This document shows positions 1-9,197 of a stretch of 42,248 bases of DNA, piece after piece (within the stretch, counting starts at the first letter, position 1; every line of letters starts with the position of its first letter). The DNA comes from Christensenellaceae bacterium (GTDB taxonomy: Bacteria; Bacillota; Clostridia; Christensenellales; DTU072), in NCBI GenBank assembly GCA_031259965.1, contig JAIRKT010000117.1, positions 1-42,248 on the forward strand. The letters run 5' to 3'. Position numbers and translations under genes: made by a program. Below the pieces are notes generated by a model. That model was not told the DNA's origin and did not search any database. It worked only from the letters and a program-made list of their open reading frames with translations.

Positions 1-2
1 TT

Positions 3-86
3 GAGAGTGGAATCAAAGATATTGTTGCTCCTTTATCAAAGCGACAACGAGATGTACTAACAGCCTTGAAAATTATACCTCTCTAA
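3..86 (+). CDS. C-terminal tail of an unidentified protein (partial)
   Basis: The window opens in a frame of 27 codons that ends with TAA at 84-86. The peptide is charged and ends in RQRDVLTALKIIPL, which reads like a real protein end, but it is too short to assign to a family. The next gene, on the same strand, has lost its first residues close to this stop. This may therefore be the left side of a deletion or recombination junction. A chance open frame cannot be excluded. Confidence 0.35.
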   Translation, partial: ESGIKDIVAPLSKRQRDVLTALKIIPL

Positions 87-157
87 TATATACCTTTAAA
101 ATTTATGCGGATTTTACGATATTTAGATTACCATTCAAAAATGACAACTTCGCTGCG

Positions 158-3100
158 TTGATCTACAATAAGGATTTTGTGGACAGCGTTTCCGACGAGG
201 CTGTTATAAAAGGACTTATCTATATAAACAAACTCGGCTCATATGTTAGCATTCACCAAAAAGCTCAGGTTGCTCGTGGCGAAGCCGCACTTTCCTTACG
301 TTCATTGTTTGATTTTGCAATGTTTTTATCATATACATATAGCGAAAACTTTACAGCTCGTTCATATAACGAATCCGAACTATCTGCAACAAAGCAAATC
401 AAACCCTCGAGGAGTGAAGAGCCACTCTTGTCGCATCCTCTCTTTAAATCGTTAACAGGAGATATTGACTCCTGCTATCGAAGCATAGACACTCTGGACG
501 AAATTACTTTAACCGCACTTGAAACGCAAAAAACTACTAACACTGCCATCAGAATTGCTACGCACAAACCCATAGACGAAGCCGAAACACGCCGTCGATA
601 TATAAACATCGATCTCAAGGCTATGGGCTGGGTTTTTGGAGAGAATTGTTTCGAGGAATATGAAGTCAAAGGTATGCCGAACAATAGTGGCGATGGCAAA
701 GTCGATTATGTTCTATTCGGAGATAATGGGAAACCTCTCGCGGTAGTAGAAGCAAAGAGAACGACAATCGACCACAAAACAGGGAAGACACAAGCACAGC
801 TTTATGCAAATTGTTTAAAAAATAAATTTGGGCAACGTCCACTGATTTTTTACACAAACGGATATAAAACTTCGCTTTGGGATGATGTCACATATCCAGC
901 ACGCGAGGTATATTCTGTATTCTCAAAAAACGATTTACAGTATCTGATTGACAGAAGATCTATGCGCGCTCCTTTAAAGGACAAGTTAGATATCGACCCC
1001 AATATTACAGACCGTTATTATCAAAAGGAAGCCATTCAAGCCGTTTGCACCGGATTTCAAAATAAAGCACGCAATGTTCTGCTCGTTATGGCAACAGGAA
1101 CAGGCAAGACAAGAACGGTGGTTTCACTAGTTGATGTTCTTTGCAAAAACAACTGGGTTACCAACATTCTTTTCCTTGCAGACCGCTGTGAACTTTTAAA
1201 ACAAGCAAAGGAGACATTTAATCGTTTTTTACCAAAGCTCTCTTCTTGCAATCTTACCGATCGGGGAAAAGACAACCCAGCTCACCGCGCCATATTTTCC
1301 ACATATCAAACTATTATGCATGCGATAAACAATGAGAAGACAGATGAAGGAGTTAAGCTATTCACGCCTTCACACTTCCAGCTCATAATATTTGACGAGG
1401 CTCATCGTAGTATCTTTAACAAGTACCGCGCTATTTTTAAATATTTTGATGCTCTACTTGTTGGGTTAACGGCGACTCCAAAAAATGATATTGAAGGTGG
1501 CACTTACAAAATTTTTAATCTGCAACCCAACATGCCAACATACGCTTATGAATATCAAACCGCTGTACACGATAACTATTTAGTTGATTACCATTGCGTA
1601 GAAAAATCATTTAAGATACTGACAGATGGTATTCATCGTCCAAAACTTACCGAGGAGGAAAAGTTACTCTTTGACGGATTTTTTGAGGACAACGAGATTC
1701 CTCCTGACGATATTGATAAAGATGATATAAACAAAATCTATTTCAACATAGATACGACTCGTCAAATTCTTACGGAGCTCATGACTCGGGGTTTAAAGGT
1801 TGAAGGTAACGATAAACTCGGTAAAACGATAATATTTGCCAGAAGCCACCGCCATGCTGAATTTATTTTTGAGCAATTCAATTTACTTTACCCACAATAT
1901 AAAGGTAATTTTGCGCGTGTAATCGACAACTACGAGCAGTACTCAGCCAAACTCATTACCGACTTCAAAGATAAAAATAAATTACCACAAATCGCCATTT
2001 CTGTTGATATGCTAGATACAGGTATCGACGTACCAGAAATACTCAATCTCGTGTTTTTCAAAACTATACATTCAAAAATAAAGTTTTGGCAGATGATTGG
2101 GCGCGGCACACGTCTATGCGATGACATTTTCGGTCCAGGTGAAAACAAAAAATTTTTCTATATCTTTGACTATCTAGAAAATTTTGAGTATCACCGTACA
2201 AACCAGAATGGTGTTGAGGCAAAAGAGTTACGTTCATTGTTTGAAATCATCTTCTCACACAAGGTTCGTTTAATAAAAGAGTTGCAACCATTGAAATATC
2301 AAACAGCCGAGCTTATTTCTTTTCGCAATAATCTAATTGACGATATTACAACGCAAATTGGTAAATTGAATCGTGATCATTTTCATGTTCGTCTTGAACT
2401 CGAGCGTGTGCAAAAATACTCCGACAAGAGTGGATTTGTTTGTCTTACTGATATTGAAACGCAGGAGATTATTGGCAGTCTCGCTCGCCTTATCTGTCCG
2501 TCAGACGATGACTACGAATATGCACGACGTTTAGATGCTCTTGCATACCAGCTCGAACTCGCCTATCTTAACAACGAAGACAATGATAAAAAAACGATAG
2601 TCCCAAGAATTAAAGAGTCTGCACAAAAACTTGCGCAAAAAGCAACTATTCCTCAGGTTCTTACTAAGCGTGAAACTATCGAGAGAGTCCAACAGGAGAC
2701 ATTCTGGAGTTCGGCCAATATACTTGATATTGATATTGTCCGCAAAGATCTCCGTGACCTTATGCAATATCTTAAAAAAGAGTTCAAAACAAAAGTTATC
2801 GATATGCCGGATACAGTAATATTCCACCAAGAAGGCGTACGACTGCCAGTAGATAACACGCTCGAAACTTATTACCAACGCGCTGCTCGATATATTAGAG
2901 ATAACAAAAACAATACCGCCATATCAAAATTAAAAAACAATGATACTTTGACAGAGACAGATTGGATTGAATTAGAGCGCATATTCTGGAGTGACATTGG
3001 TTCGGAGGAAGAATATCGCAAGTCCTGCACTGAAACCGAATACGCTAAAAAGCACGGTGGCGAATTGCCTCTCGGCAAATTTATACGAAGCATTACTGGT

Positions 3101-3361
3101 TTATCGCGAGAAGCTGCTACACGAGCATTTTCCGCATTCCTCGATGAACGGCTATACTCAAGTGAGCAGATATACTTTGTCAAGTGTATAATTGATAAAG
3201 TTGTGATAGAGGGAACTATGGAAAGGGAAGAACTCCGCAATGAGGAATTTTCAAGCCGTGTATCTTGGCTTGATGCCTTTAAGGACAACACAACCGCCCT
3301 ACAAGACATACTGGAAACAATCGACAAGGTTAATACTAATGCAATGAAGCATGCAGTATAA
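158..3361 (+). CDS. hsdR: Type I restriction enzyme R subunit (HsdR), 5'-truncated
   Basis: Motor and nuclease subunit of a type I restriction-modification complex. Numbered from the TTG at 158, it has a DUF4145/HsdR-type helical N-terminal part (1-65), a PD-(D/E)xK nuclease (D183, E198-A-K200, then QAQLY at 212-216), a Walker A MATGTGKT (311-318), DEAH (413-416), TAT (438-440), a GRGTRL motif VI, and a long EcoEI-type C-terminal region. The nuclease and motor motifs look intact. The start is the problem. The frame is open back to base 5, and residues encoded at about 92-157 still look like the family, but no ATG or GTG is present, so the usual first ~70 residues are lost or lack a start. No hsdM or hsdS is in the window. 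C-ending codons are visibly commoner than in the neighbouring genes, which fits acquired DNA. Activity from the TTG start is uncertain. Confidence 0.88.
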   Translation: MIYNKDFVDSVSDEAVIKGLIYINKLGSYVSIHQKAQVARGEAALSLRSLFDFAMFLSYTYSENFTARSYNESELSATKQIKPSRSEEPLLSHPLFKSLTGDIDSCYRSIDTLDEITLTALETQKTTNTAIRIATHKPIDEAETRRRYINIDLKAMGWVFGENCFEEYEVKGMPNNSGDGKVDYVLFGDNGKPLAVVEAKRTTIDHKTGKTQAQLYANCLKNKFGQRPLIFYTNGYKTSLWDDVTYPAREVYSVFSKNDLQYLIDRRSMRAPLKDKLDIDPNITDRYYQKEAIQAVCTGFQNKARNVLLVMATGTGKTRTVVSLVDVLCKNNWVTNILFLADRCELLKQAKETFNRFLPKLSSCNLTDRGKDNPAHRAIFSTYQTIMHAINNEKTDEGVKLFTPSHFQLIIFDEAHRSIFNKYRAIFKYFDALLVGLTATPKNDIEGGTYKIFNLQPNMPTYAYEYQTAVHDNYLVDYHCVEKSFKILTDGIHRPKLTEEEKLLFDGFFEDNEIPPDDIDKDDINKIYFNIDTTRQILTELMTRGLKVEGNDKLGKTIIFARSHRHAEFIFEQFNLLYPQYKGNFARVIDNYEQYSAKLITDFKDKNKLPQIAISVDMLDTGIDVPEILNLVFFKTIHSKIKFWQMIGRGTRLCDDIFGPGENKKFFYIFDYLENFEYHRTNQNGVEAKELRSLFEIIFSHKVRLIKELQPLKYQTAELISFRNNLIDDITTQIGKLNRDHFHVRLELERVQKYSDKSGFVCLTDIETQEIIGSLARLICPSDDDYEYARRLDALAYQLELAYLNNEDNDKKTIVPRIKESAQKLAQKATIPQVLTKRETIERVQQETFWSSANILDIDIVRKDLRDLMQYLKKEFKTKVIDMPDTVIFHQEGVRLPVDNTLETYYQRAARYIRDNKNNTAISKLKNNDTLTETDWIELERIFWSDIGSEEEYRKSCTETEYAKKHGGELPLGKFIRSITGLSREAATRAFSAFLDERLYSSEQIYFVKCIIDKVVIEGTMEREELRNEEFSSRVSWLDAFKDNTTALQDILETIDKVNTNAMKHAV

Positions 3362-4024
3362 TTATGGACAGATCGCATCTTTTGTACCCGTTGACAAAAC
3401 CTGCACAAGAATAAATTTATATATGGCAATATTTGCCTGGCACAACGCGAAATGTCTATGTTTTAATGAGAATTTTGATGTTTGTCTTTTTACTAATAAA
3501 ATCATCATGCTACACTGCTGTGCATTAAAATACCAAAACCAACAATGCTTCAATTCAAAACAGCAGACAATCACTTGCAGCATTCTGATATGTTTTTTTT
3601 AAACTTCCAGATTTTGATTTACTCCAAAAAATTTTGCAGGCGGTTAATACAAAAAATTGCAAAAGTTTTTACAACTAAGTGCCGATTCTTCATTTCCACA
3701 CGTAAGATTCACATCAGGGGCTGAAACGGACGTTACTATGAGAATTAACTTGCTAGTTAAATTGTTTAAAAAACATGTTAATAATTTGACAACAACCGCT
3801 CTTTAATGTATTATATTTGATTGAATATGCAGAGTTTGGTTGAGACTTAATCCCCTTAACACAGGTAAAAATTAAAGTTTTAAAGTACAAATGTATAGTT
3901 AAAAAGAGAGTTTTAATTTTTTTAATTTAAGGGTTTCTCATATATATAAGTTAAACCAAATAATAGAAAGGTTTGCAAAATCAAATTAATCAGTATTCGA
4001 ACACTATAAAATTTATGGAGATAA
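3362..4024. other. Intergenic region between hsdR and oadG
   Basis: No convincing gene is present. The only long frame, at 3351-3602, has no ribosome site and low-complexity content. Downstream of the promoter at 3786-3814 lies an AT-rich 5' leader of about 200 bases. I found no recognisable riboswitch or intrinsic terminator in it. Confidence 0.5.
3786..3814 (+). promoter_or_regulatory. Sigma-A-type promoter for the oadG-oadB-HD operon
   Basis: A perfect TTGACA (3786-3791) is followed by a 17-base spacer and TATTAT (3809-3814). Transcription should begin near 3821, giving a leader of about 200 bases before oadG. Confidence 0.7.
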
Positions 4025-4285
4025 ATGGAAATGTTTGCAATTTCAGCAATGAGCCTCGGAGATAGCGCAGTAACGGCACTATTCCTATTCATTACAGTTG
4101 TGTTAGTCCTTGCCGTTTTGTGTATTTTTTTCAAGCTTCTGTCATTGGTGTTTTCAAAAGAGGCCCAATTTAAAGGTGCCTATACTAAATTCACAAATGG
4201 AATAAAGACAAAAGTTTCAACAACGTTTGCGCGAATAAAAAAGAAAACAAACAAAAAAACAAATACTGATGATGTAAACATTTAA
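4025..4285 (+). CDS. oadG: OadG-family sodium-pump decarboxylase gamma subunit
   Basis: Small single-span membrane protein of 86 residues, the usual size of the gamma subunit of oxaloacetate, methylmalonyl-CoA or glutaconyl-CoA decarboxylases. In this family gamma holds the cytoplasmic carboxyltransferase and the membrane beta subunit together. Visible here are a short extracytoplasmic N terminus, one hydrophobic helix (about 17-38), and a Lys-rich cytoplasmic tail. The start ATG has GGAG four bases upstream. The beta subunit gene follows 55 bases later, which is the main reason for the call, because gamma subunits are poorly conserved. No alpha-subunit or biotin-carrier gene is in the window, so the substrate is unknown. 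Confidence 0.75.
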   Translation: MEMFAISAMSLGDSAVTALFLFITVVLVLAVLCIFFKLLSLVFSKEAQFKGAYTKFTNGIKTKVSTTFARIKKKTNKKTNTDDVNI

Positions 4286-4340
4286 ATTTTCTGTGAATTG
4301 AGACATTAAATTATGATAACTAAAATAAATGGAGGACCTT

Positions 4341-5468
4341 ATGTCTGTAAAAGAAACAATTGAAAAGCTTTGGTCAGAATCTGGGTTTGCAAATTTAAGC
4401 ATCGAGGCTGCAATAATGATTGGTGTGGCTTTTGTTTTGGTTTTTCTAGCAATAGCCAAGAAATTTGAGCCTATGCTATTATTACCAATTGCATTTGGTA
4501 TGCTTTTAGCAAACCTTCCTAAAACAGGCATATTTGATAATGAAAACCAAAAGGGTTTGTTATATTATCTTCATCTAGGCGTTGAATTTGGTATTTATCC
4601 CTCGATCATATTTTTGGGCATAGGTGCAATGACTGATTTTGGTCCCCTTTTAGCTAGACCATCTTCCTTGTTATTGGGTGCTGGGGCGCAATTGGGGATA
4701 GCAATAGCGTTTATTGTGGCGAGTGCTTTTGGATTTGACGAAAAATCCGCAGCTTCGATTGCGATTATAGGCGGTGCTGATGGGCCAACAGCGATTTTCT
4801 TAACGTCCAAATTAGCGCCTGAGTTGTTACCAGCCATTGCAATTGCTGCATATTCGTATATGGCATTGATTCCATTGATTCAACCACCCATAATGAGATT
4901 GTTAACTACAAAAAAAGAACGTCAAGTTATAATGACGACACCAAGAAAAGTCAGTAAGTTGGAAAAAATTTGTTTTCCAATAATAGTTACTGTTGTTTGT
5001 GTTTTGTTGTTGCCGTCTGTAGCACCTCTAATCGGCATGTTAATGCTAGGAAATTTGTTTAGAGAATCGGGGGTTGTTGAAAGATTATCTTCTACAGCAC
5101 AAAACGCACTAATTAACATAGTTACTATATTCCTAGGGGTTTCAGTTGGTGTTACTGCAAATGGTGAGACATTTCTGCTACCTGCCACATTAAAAATAAT
5201 TGTTCTAGGATTAGCAGCATTTATGTTCAGTACAATTGGTGGATTGATGTTTGGAAAACTCATGTACGTTATAACTAAAGGCAAAGTTAATCCATTAATA
5301 GGTTCAGCAGGTGTTAGTGCGGTCCCAATGGCAGCTAGAATTTCACAAATTGAAGGACAAAAGGCAAATCCAAGCAATTATCTGCTTATGCATGCTATGG
5401 GGCCTAATGTAGCTGGTGTTATTGGATCTGCAGTTGCAGCGGGTGTGCTTCTGGCGATTTTTAGTTAA
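4341..5468 (+). CDS. oadB: Sodium-translocating decarboxylase beta subunit
   Basis: Integral membrane subunit that decarboxylates carboxybiotin and exports sodium ions (OadB/MmdB/GcdB family). The 375-residue length and many hydrophobic helices fit the family. Hallmark segments are GGADGPTAIF in the middle and SAVPMAARISQ, then MHAMGPNVAGVIGSA, near the C terminus. I chose the ATG at 4341 because GGAGG lies just upstream at 4331-4335; an in-frame ATG at 4329 would swallow that ribosome site. The gene follows the gamma subunit and precedes an HD hydrolase. The substrate (oxaloacetate, methylmalonyl-CoA or glutaconyl-CoA) is set by the missing alpha subunit, so the oadB symbol marks the family only. 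Confidence 0.93.
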   Translation: MSVKETIEKLWSESGFANLSIEAAIMIGVAFVLVFLAIAKKFEPMLLLPIAFGMLLANLPKTGIFDNENQKGLLYYLHLGVEFGIYPSIIFLGIGAMTDFGPLLARPSSLLLGAGAQLGIAIAFIVASAFGFDEKSAASIAIIGGADGPTAIFLTSKLAPELLPAIAIAAYSYMALIPLIQPPIMRLLTTKKERQVIMTTPRKVSKLEKICFPIIVTVVCVLLLPSVAPLIGMLMLGNLFRESGVVERLSSTAQNALINIVTIFLGVSVGVTANGETFLLPATLKIIVLGLAAFMFSTIGGLMFGKLMYVITKGKVNPLIGSAGVSAVPMAARISQIEGQKANPSNYLLMHAMGPNVAGVIGSAVAAGVLLAIFS

Positions 5469-5488
5469 TAAAAGGAGAAAACGTCGAT

Positions 5489-6076
5489 ATGAAAGAAGCT
5501 TTTTTAGAAATATATGAAGCATTTATAGACAGACCTGGATGCGATAAGCTTTTAGAGTTTCTAAATGCAAGTGATTTTTTTACTGCGCCAGCTAGTACAA
5601 GATTTCATCTATCAGAACAAGGTGGGCTTTGCAAACACAGCTTAAATGTATATAATAGACTTGTGCGATTAGTTGAATTAGAATATGGTGAAAATTGGGA
5701 AGATAAATATTCGCATGAAACAATTGCATTGTGCGGCTTGCTGCATGATGTATGTAAAATTAACATGTATAAGGTGGAATTCAAAACTTTTAAAGATCTA
5801 AATGGAAACTGGACTAAAAAACCATATTATGTTATAGATGAAGACCTGCCATTTGGGCATGGAGAAAAATCCGTATACATCATAAATGGTTTTATTAGAT
5901 TAACTAGGCAAGAAGCAATTGCTATTAATTGGCATATGGGAGGATTTGATGATCGCATTAAAGGAAGTGGTGCTGGGGCACTAGCTAATGCATATTACAA
6001 ATATCCACTGGCATTGCTCTTGCATTTAGCAGATGTCCAAGCTGCATACTTAGACGAACAATTGCCACCCAAATAA
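5489..6076 (+). CDS. HD-domain phosphohydrolase-like protein
   Basis: A soluble 195-residue protein of the HD superfamily (metal-dependent phosphohydrolases). Likely metal ligands are H50 in GGLCKHS, the H86-D87 pair in LLHDVCK, and D182 in LHLADVQ, with H124 and H149 between them. The order H...HD...H...H...D is that of an intact HD site. AAGGAG lies about 12 bases before the ATG. It starts 20 bases after the decarboxylase beta gene, so the two are probably co-transcribed, though I see no biochemical link. The substrate, perhaps a nucleotide, is unknown. Confidence 0.8.
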   Translation: MKEAFLEIYEAFIDRPGCDKLLEFLNASDFFTAPASTRFHLSEQGGLCKHSLNVYNRLVRLVELEYGENWEDKYSHETIALCGLLHDVCKINMYKVEFKTFKDLNGNWTKKPYYVIDEDLPFGHGEKSVYIINGFIRLTRQEAIAINWHMGGFDDRIKGSGAGALANAYYKYPLALLLHLADVQAAYLDEQLPPK

Positions 6077-6210
6077 GGCACTCGTGTCCTGCGTCCACAA
6101 AATAATTCTAATAAAGCATTACTCTCCACATTAATTTAACTTAAATTATTTTTATAATCATTCGATTTTAAATTGCGTGACTTAGTAATAGTTTTAAAAA
6201 CTTACAGGTT

Positions 6211-6642
6211 TTAAGAAAAAGTTTTAACTAAATAATTAAGCGCATCAATATAACTATCAAATCCTTTACCTGTTATTATTTTTTTTGCAACTAAAGAGAT
6301 ATAACTTTTTTGTCTGAAATCTTCGCGCGTTTCAATAGCTGTTAAGTGTACTTCAACTGTAGGCAGGTTAACTGCCTTAAGGGCATCCATTATTGCGATG
6401 CTAGTATGTGTATATCCCCCTGCGTTTATTATTATACCATCAAATTTGCCTAGCGACTCCTGAATCACATCTATTATTTTCCCTTCATGATTTGATTGAT
6501 AAAATGCGAGATTTACATTCAATTTTTCAGCTACTGCTAAGAGTTTGTTTTCAAGATCAGCAAGCGTTGCAGAACCATACAAATTAGGTTCTCGAATTCC
6601 TAGCATGTTAAGGTTAGGACCGTTTATTATAATAATATTCAT
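6211..6642 (-). CDS. aroQ: 3-dehydroquinate dehydratase, type II
   Basis: Third step of the shikimate pathway, converting 3-dehydroquinate to 3-dehydroshikimate. The 143-residue length is normal for the dodecameric type II enzyme. The family opening NGPNLNMLG is present, with the catalytic tyrosine at Y22, the loop residue R17 and the catalytic histidine at H99 in EVHL. INAGGYTHTS stands where many relatives have INPGAYTHTS. It is the last gene of the aromatic cluster, and its start lies 29 bases inside the upstream aroE-aroK fusion, which suggests translational coupling. Confidence 0.95.
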   Translation of the reverse strand: MNIIIINGPNLNMLGIREPNLYGSATLADLENKLLAVAEKLNVNLAFYQSNHEGKIIDVIQESLGKFDGIIINAGGYTHTSIAIMDALKAVNLPTVEVHLTAIETREDFRQKSYISLVAKKIITGKGFDSYIDALNYLVKTFS

Positions 6643-7864
6643 TAAACCACCTCAAAATGTTTTTTGTAGTCAAATTTGCATGCTGGTTGTTTGCAAAAGT
6701 GATATCTGATAATTGAAGATATTTGGGATATCTTTCATTATACAATGTTTTTAGGTTAGCAGGATCCTTTAAAAGAGGTCTGCCAGTTAATATCGTTTTT
6801 TCTAAGGGGCGTGTTAGATGAACCAACAAGCCATTTTGTTTAAGTGATTCATAGCAATCTGAGTTAAACGGCGTTCCGCCACCTGTAGCAATTACTAAGC
6901 CCTGGTTTTTGCCAATTTCATTAATACAAGCAGATTCTACACTTCTAAAATAGGGTTCACCGAATCTTTCAAAAACCTGTGGGATTGTCATTCCCATCTT
7001 TGATTCAATAACCATGTCGCTATCTACAAATTTCCGATTCAACTCTGACGCTAACAACTTCCCGATCAAAGATTTTCCACTAGAAGGCATACCTATTAAA
7101 ACCAGATTGGTTGTGTTTGTAGCAATTTTTGCAAAAACCTTTTCTATTAATGAGAAATCAGTTGTTTCATCCAAAAACAAGTCACGAGCAAATTTGGCCT
7201 GTGCTACTAACATTCTGAGACCACTTGAACAATTGATGCCCATTTTAGTTGCTTGCATTATAAGGTCCGTCATTGTGGGGTTGTATATCACGTCAATCAA
7301 TCCAGATAATGATTTAAAAGGAATTAGATCAATCAAACGTCTTTTGTTGTCTGGATACATACCTACAGGTGTTGTGTTTATTATAATATCAGCATCAAAA
7401 TGGTTACACAGATTGTCATAATTATTAATTCCGCCGCGACTAACAATTAGTATTTCTTTAGCATTTTGAATTTGAGCTAGCTTGCTTGCAGTTTTGGATG
7501 TGCCACCACTACCCAGGATTAAGATTTTTTTATTGGTTAGTGTGATATGAGATATGTCCATCAAATAGTTCAAACCTTTTATGTCGGTATTGAATCCAAC
7601 CCATTTACCTGCTCTTTTAATAACAGTGTTGACTGACCCTGCATCCTCAGCAGAACGGTCCAGACAATCCAAATGACTTATGATATCTACCTTATAAGGG
7701 ATCGTAACATTAAAACCATCATAAGTAGTATTTTTAACAAAATCGGAAAGTTCGGTTTTGTTTAATTGTATTAGGTCATAACTATATCCAAAAAGCTGAT
7801 GTATTTTCTTAGAAAAACTATGAGATAGGGGGTTGCCTATAAGACAGAATTTTTTTTCAAGCAC
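6614..7864 (-). CDS. aroEK: Bifunctional shikimate dehydrogenase-shikimate kinase
   Basis: A fusion carrying out two consecutive steps. Residues 1-250 are shikimate dehydrogenase: GNPLSHSFSK at the shikimate site, NVTIPYK with K58, FNTD with D94, and the NADP-binding loop GSGGTSK (118-124). Residues 252-416 are shikimate kinase: Walker A GMPSSGKS (258-265), DSD (281-283), R307, GGG (328-330) and the lid GRPLL (361-365). The start is GTG at 7864, with AGGTG a few bases upstream. Most bacteria keep these as separate genes. Both active sites look complete. It follows pheA by 8 bases and overlaps aroQ by 29. Confidence 0.95.
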   Translation of the reverse strand: MLEKKFCLIGNPLSHSFSKKIHQLFGYSYDLIQLNKTELSDFVKNTTYDGFNVTIPYKVDIISHLDCLDRSAEDAGSVNTVIKRAGKWVGFNTDIKGLNYLMDISHITLTNKKILILGSGGTSKTASKLAQIQNAKEILIVSRGGINNYDNLCNHFDADIIINTTPVGMYPDNKRRLIDLIPFKSLSGLIDVIYNPTMTDLIMQATKMGINCSSGLRMLVAQAKFARDLFLDETTDFSLIEKVFAKIATNTTNLVLIGMPSSGKSLIGKLLASELNRKFVDSDMVIESKMGMTIPQVFERFGEPYFRSVESACINEIGKNQGLVIATGGGTPFNSDCYESLKQNGLLVHLTRPLEKTILTGRPLLKDPANLKTLYNERYPKYLQLSDITFANNQHANLTTKNILRWFNEYYYNKRS

Positions 7865-7872
7865 AATATCAC

Positions 7873-9012
7873 CTATTCTTCTCTATAGCAACCAAGGAAA
7901 GCAAATTTATCGGCATTACTAGATAGATCGGTTATCAAACTGAATACTTCATGATTTTCGAGGTCACCCACAAAATCGAAGTAAAATAGGAACTCAAAAT
8001 TACTGCCACTTGATGGTCTAGATTCTAATTTTGTGAGATTCAATCCAATAGAAGAGAATTTGGATAAAAGACGATTAAGACTTCCAGGCTCATGTGGAAG
8101 GTTAATCATAATACTGATTTTGTCAGCCCCAGAATAAATAGTTAGTTTTTTTGTTATGCAAATAAAGCGAGTATAGTTTCTGTCGCTATCTTGCACATCT
8201 GATTCCAAGGCAGATAAACCATACATCTCAGCGCAACGTGGTGCTGATAGAGAAGCTACGTTCAAATTAGGACTATCCGCTGTTAACTTTGCTGCAAGGG
8301 CGGTATTTTCACACAAAGTAATTTTAACATTTTTAAACTGTTTTAAATATTCATTGCATTGAGTAATGGCTTGTTCATGCGAGAAAATTTCTTTCAAATC
8401 CTTTTTAGTCGTTCCCTTTTTTGCTAACAAACTATGCCTTACTGGCAATTTTATTGATCTAACAATATGGAAATTGTATTTACGCATCAAATCATACACA
8501 GCATTGACAGAGCCTGCAGTGCTATTTTCGATTGGCAAAACACCAAATTGACAGAGTCCAGATTCTACTGCGTTAAATACTCCATCAAACGTTTTGAAGT
8601 ATGTGATATCTGGTATTTGAAAGAGTTTTTCGGCCGCTATGCTTGAATATGAACCCTCGACGCCTTGACATGCTATTACAGCATCAACTGGCGGTTTAGA
8701 TCGCTCAATTAAAGCATTTTTTAAAACAGAAGTTATTTGTGTGTTAGGAGTTGCATAGCGACTTTGATAAGCTTTTGAAGTATCGAGAATTGTCATGAAC
8801 AGCTGTTTGGTAAAAACCTTAATCTCAGGATCAACTGGTTTAGTAACGCGACAAATTATGCTTTGTTCGCGAGCTTCGTCGTACAAATTAATTTTTGACT
8901 GTCCTTTTACAATTCCGATTTCTTTTACTATTTGCATGCGTTGTGCATACAATTTGACAATTTTATCATCAATCTCGTCTAAAAGATTACGACTTTTTTC
9001 TATATCAGACAT
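7873..9012 (-). CDS. pheA: Bifunctional chorismate mutase-prephenate dehydratase
   Basis: P-protein leading from chorismate to phenylpyruvate. The N-terminal ~90 residues are an AroQ-type chorismate mutase (RNLLDEIDDKIVKL...). Residues ~108-285 are prephenate dehydratase, with GVEGSYSS, PIENSTAGSV and the catalytic NYTRFI motif. The C-terminal ACT domain contains LPHEPGSL and LTKLESRP, the sites that bind phenylalanine for feedback inhibition in this family. The 379-residue length is typical of the fused protein. It is separated from aroC by 185 bases, so it may have a weak promoter of its own, but I could not find a convincing one. Confidence 0.95.
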   Translation of the reverse strand: MSDIEKSRNLLDEIDDKIVKLYAQRMQIVKEIGIVKGQSKINLYDEAREQSIICRVTKPVDPEIKVFTKQLFMTILDTSKAYQSRYATPNTQITSVLKNALIERSKPPVDAVIACQGVEGSYSSIAAEKLFQIPDITYFKTFDGVFNAVESGLCQFGVLPIENSTAGSVNAVYDLMRKYNFHIVRSIKLPVRHSLLAKKGTTKKDLKEIFSHEQAITQCNEYLKQFKNVKITLCENTALAAKLTADSPNLNVASLSAPRCAEMYGLSALESDVQDSDRNYTRFICITKKLTIYSGADKISIMINLPHEPGSLNRLLSKFSSIGLNLTKLESRPSSGSNFEFLFYFDFVGDLENHEVFSLITDLSSNADKFAFLGCYREE

Positions 9013-9197
9013 AAAATAAATACCTGCCTTAAATTTTATAAGTTATAATTTACCACATTAACCTTTTAAAACAATGCGATCTTTTGATGGCATGTGTTAA
9101 GAAGGTTTTTGTGATTATGGACGTTAATCCAAATTTTCTCTTTAATTTTAATAGAGTAGTCAATTATGATTAAATTAAAAGTAATATTGAATTAAAT

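Noticed and set aside
2872-3429. 185-codon minus-strand frame inside hsdR
   Set aside because: It is antisense to a conserved coding region, and its Ser/Arg-rich composition is typical of a shadow frame.
3351-3602. Open frame of 83 codons after hsdR
   Set aside because: No ribosome site, overlaps the hsdR end, Cys/Phe/Ile-rich low-complexity translation, and an equally long frame exists on the other strand.
3815-4024. Riboswitch in the 200-base leader of the oad operon
   Set aside because: The sequence is AT-rich with no recognisable aptamer core or terminator hairpin.
9013-9197. Separate promoter or attenuator before pheA
   Set aside because: Only partial -10-like sequences without a spaced -35 box, and a weak AT-only inverted repeat after the aroC stop, were found.
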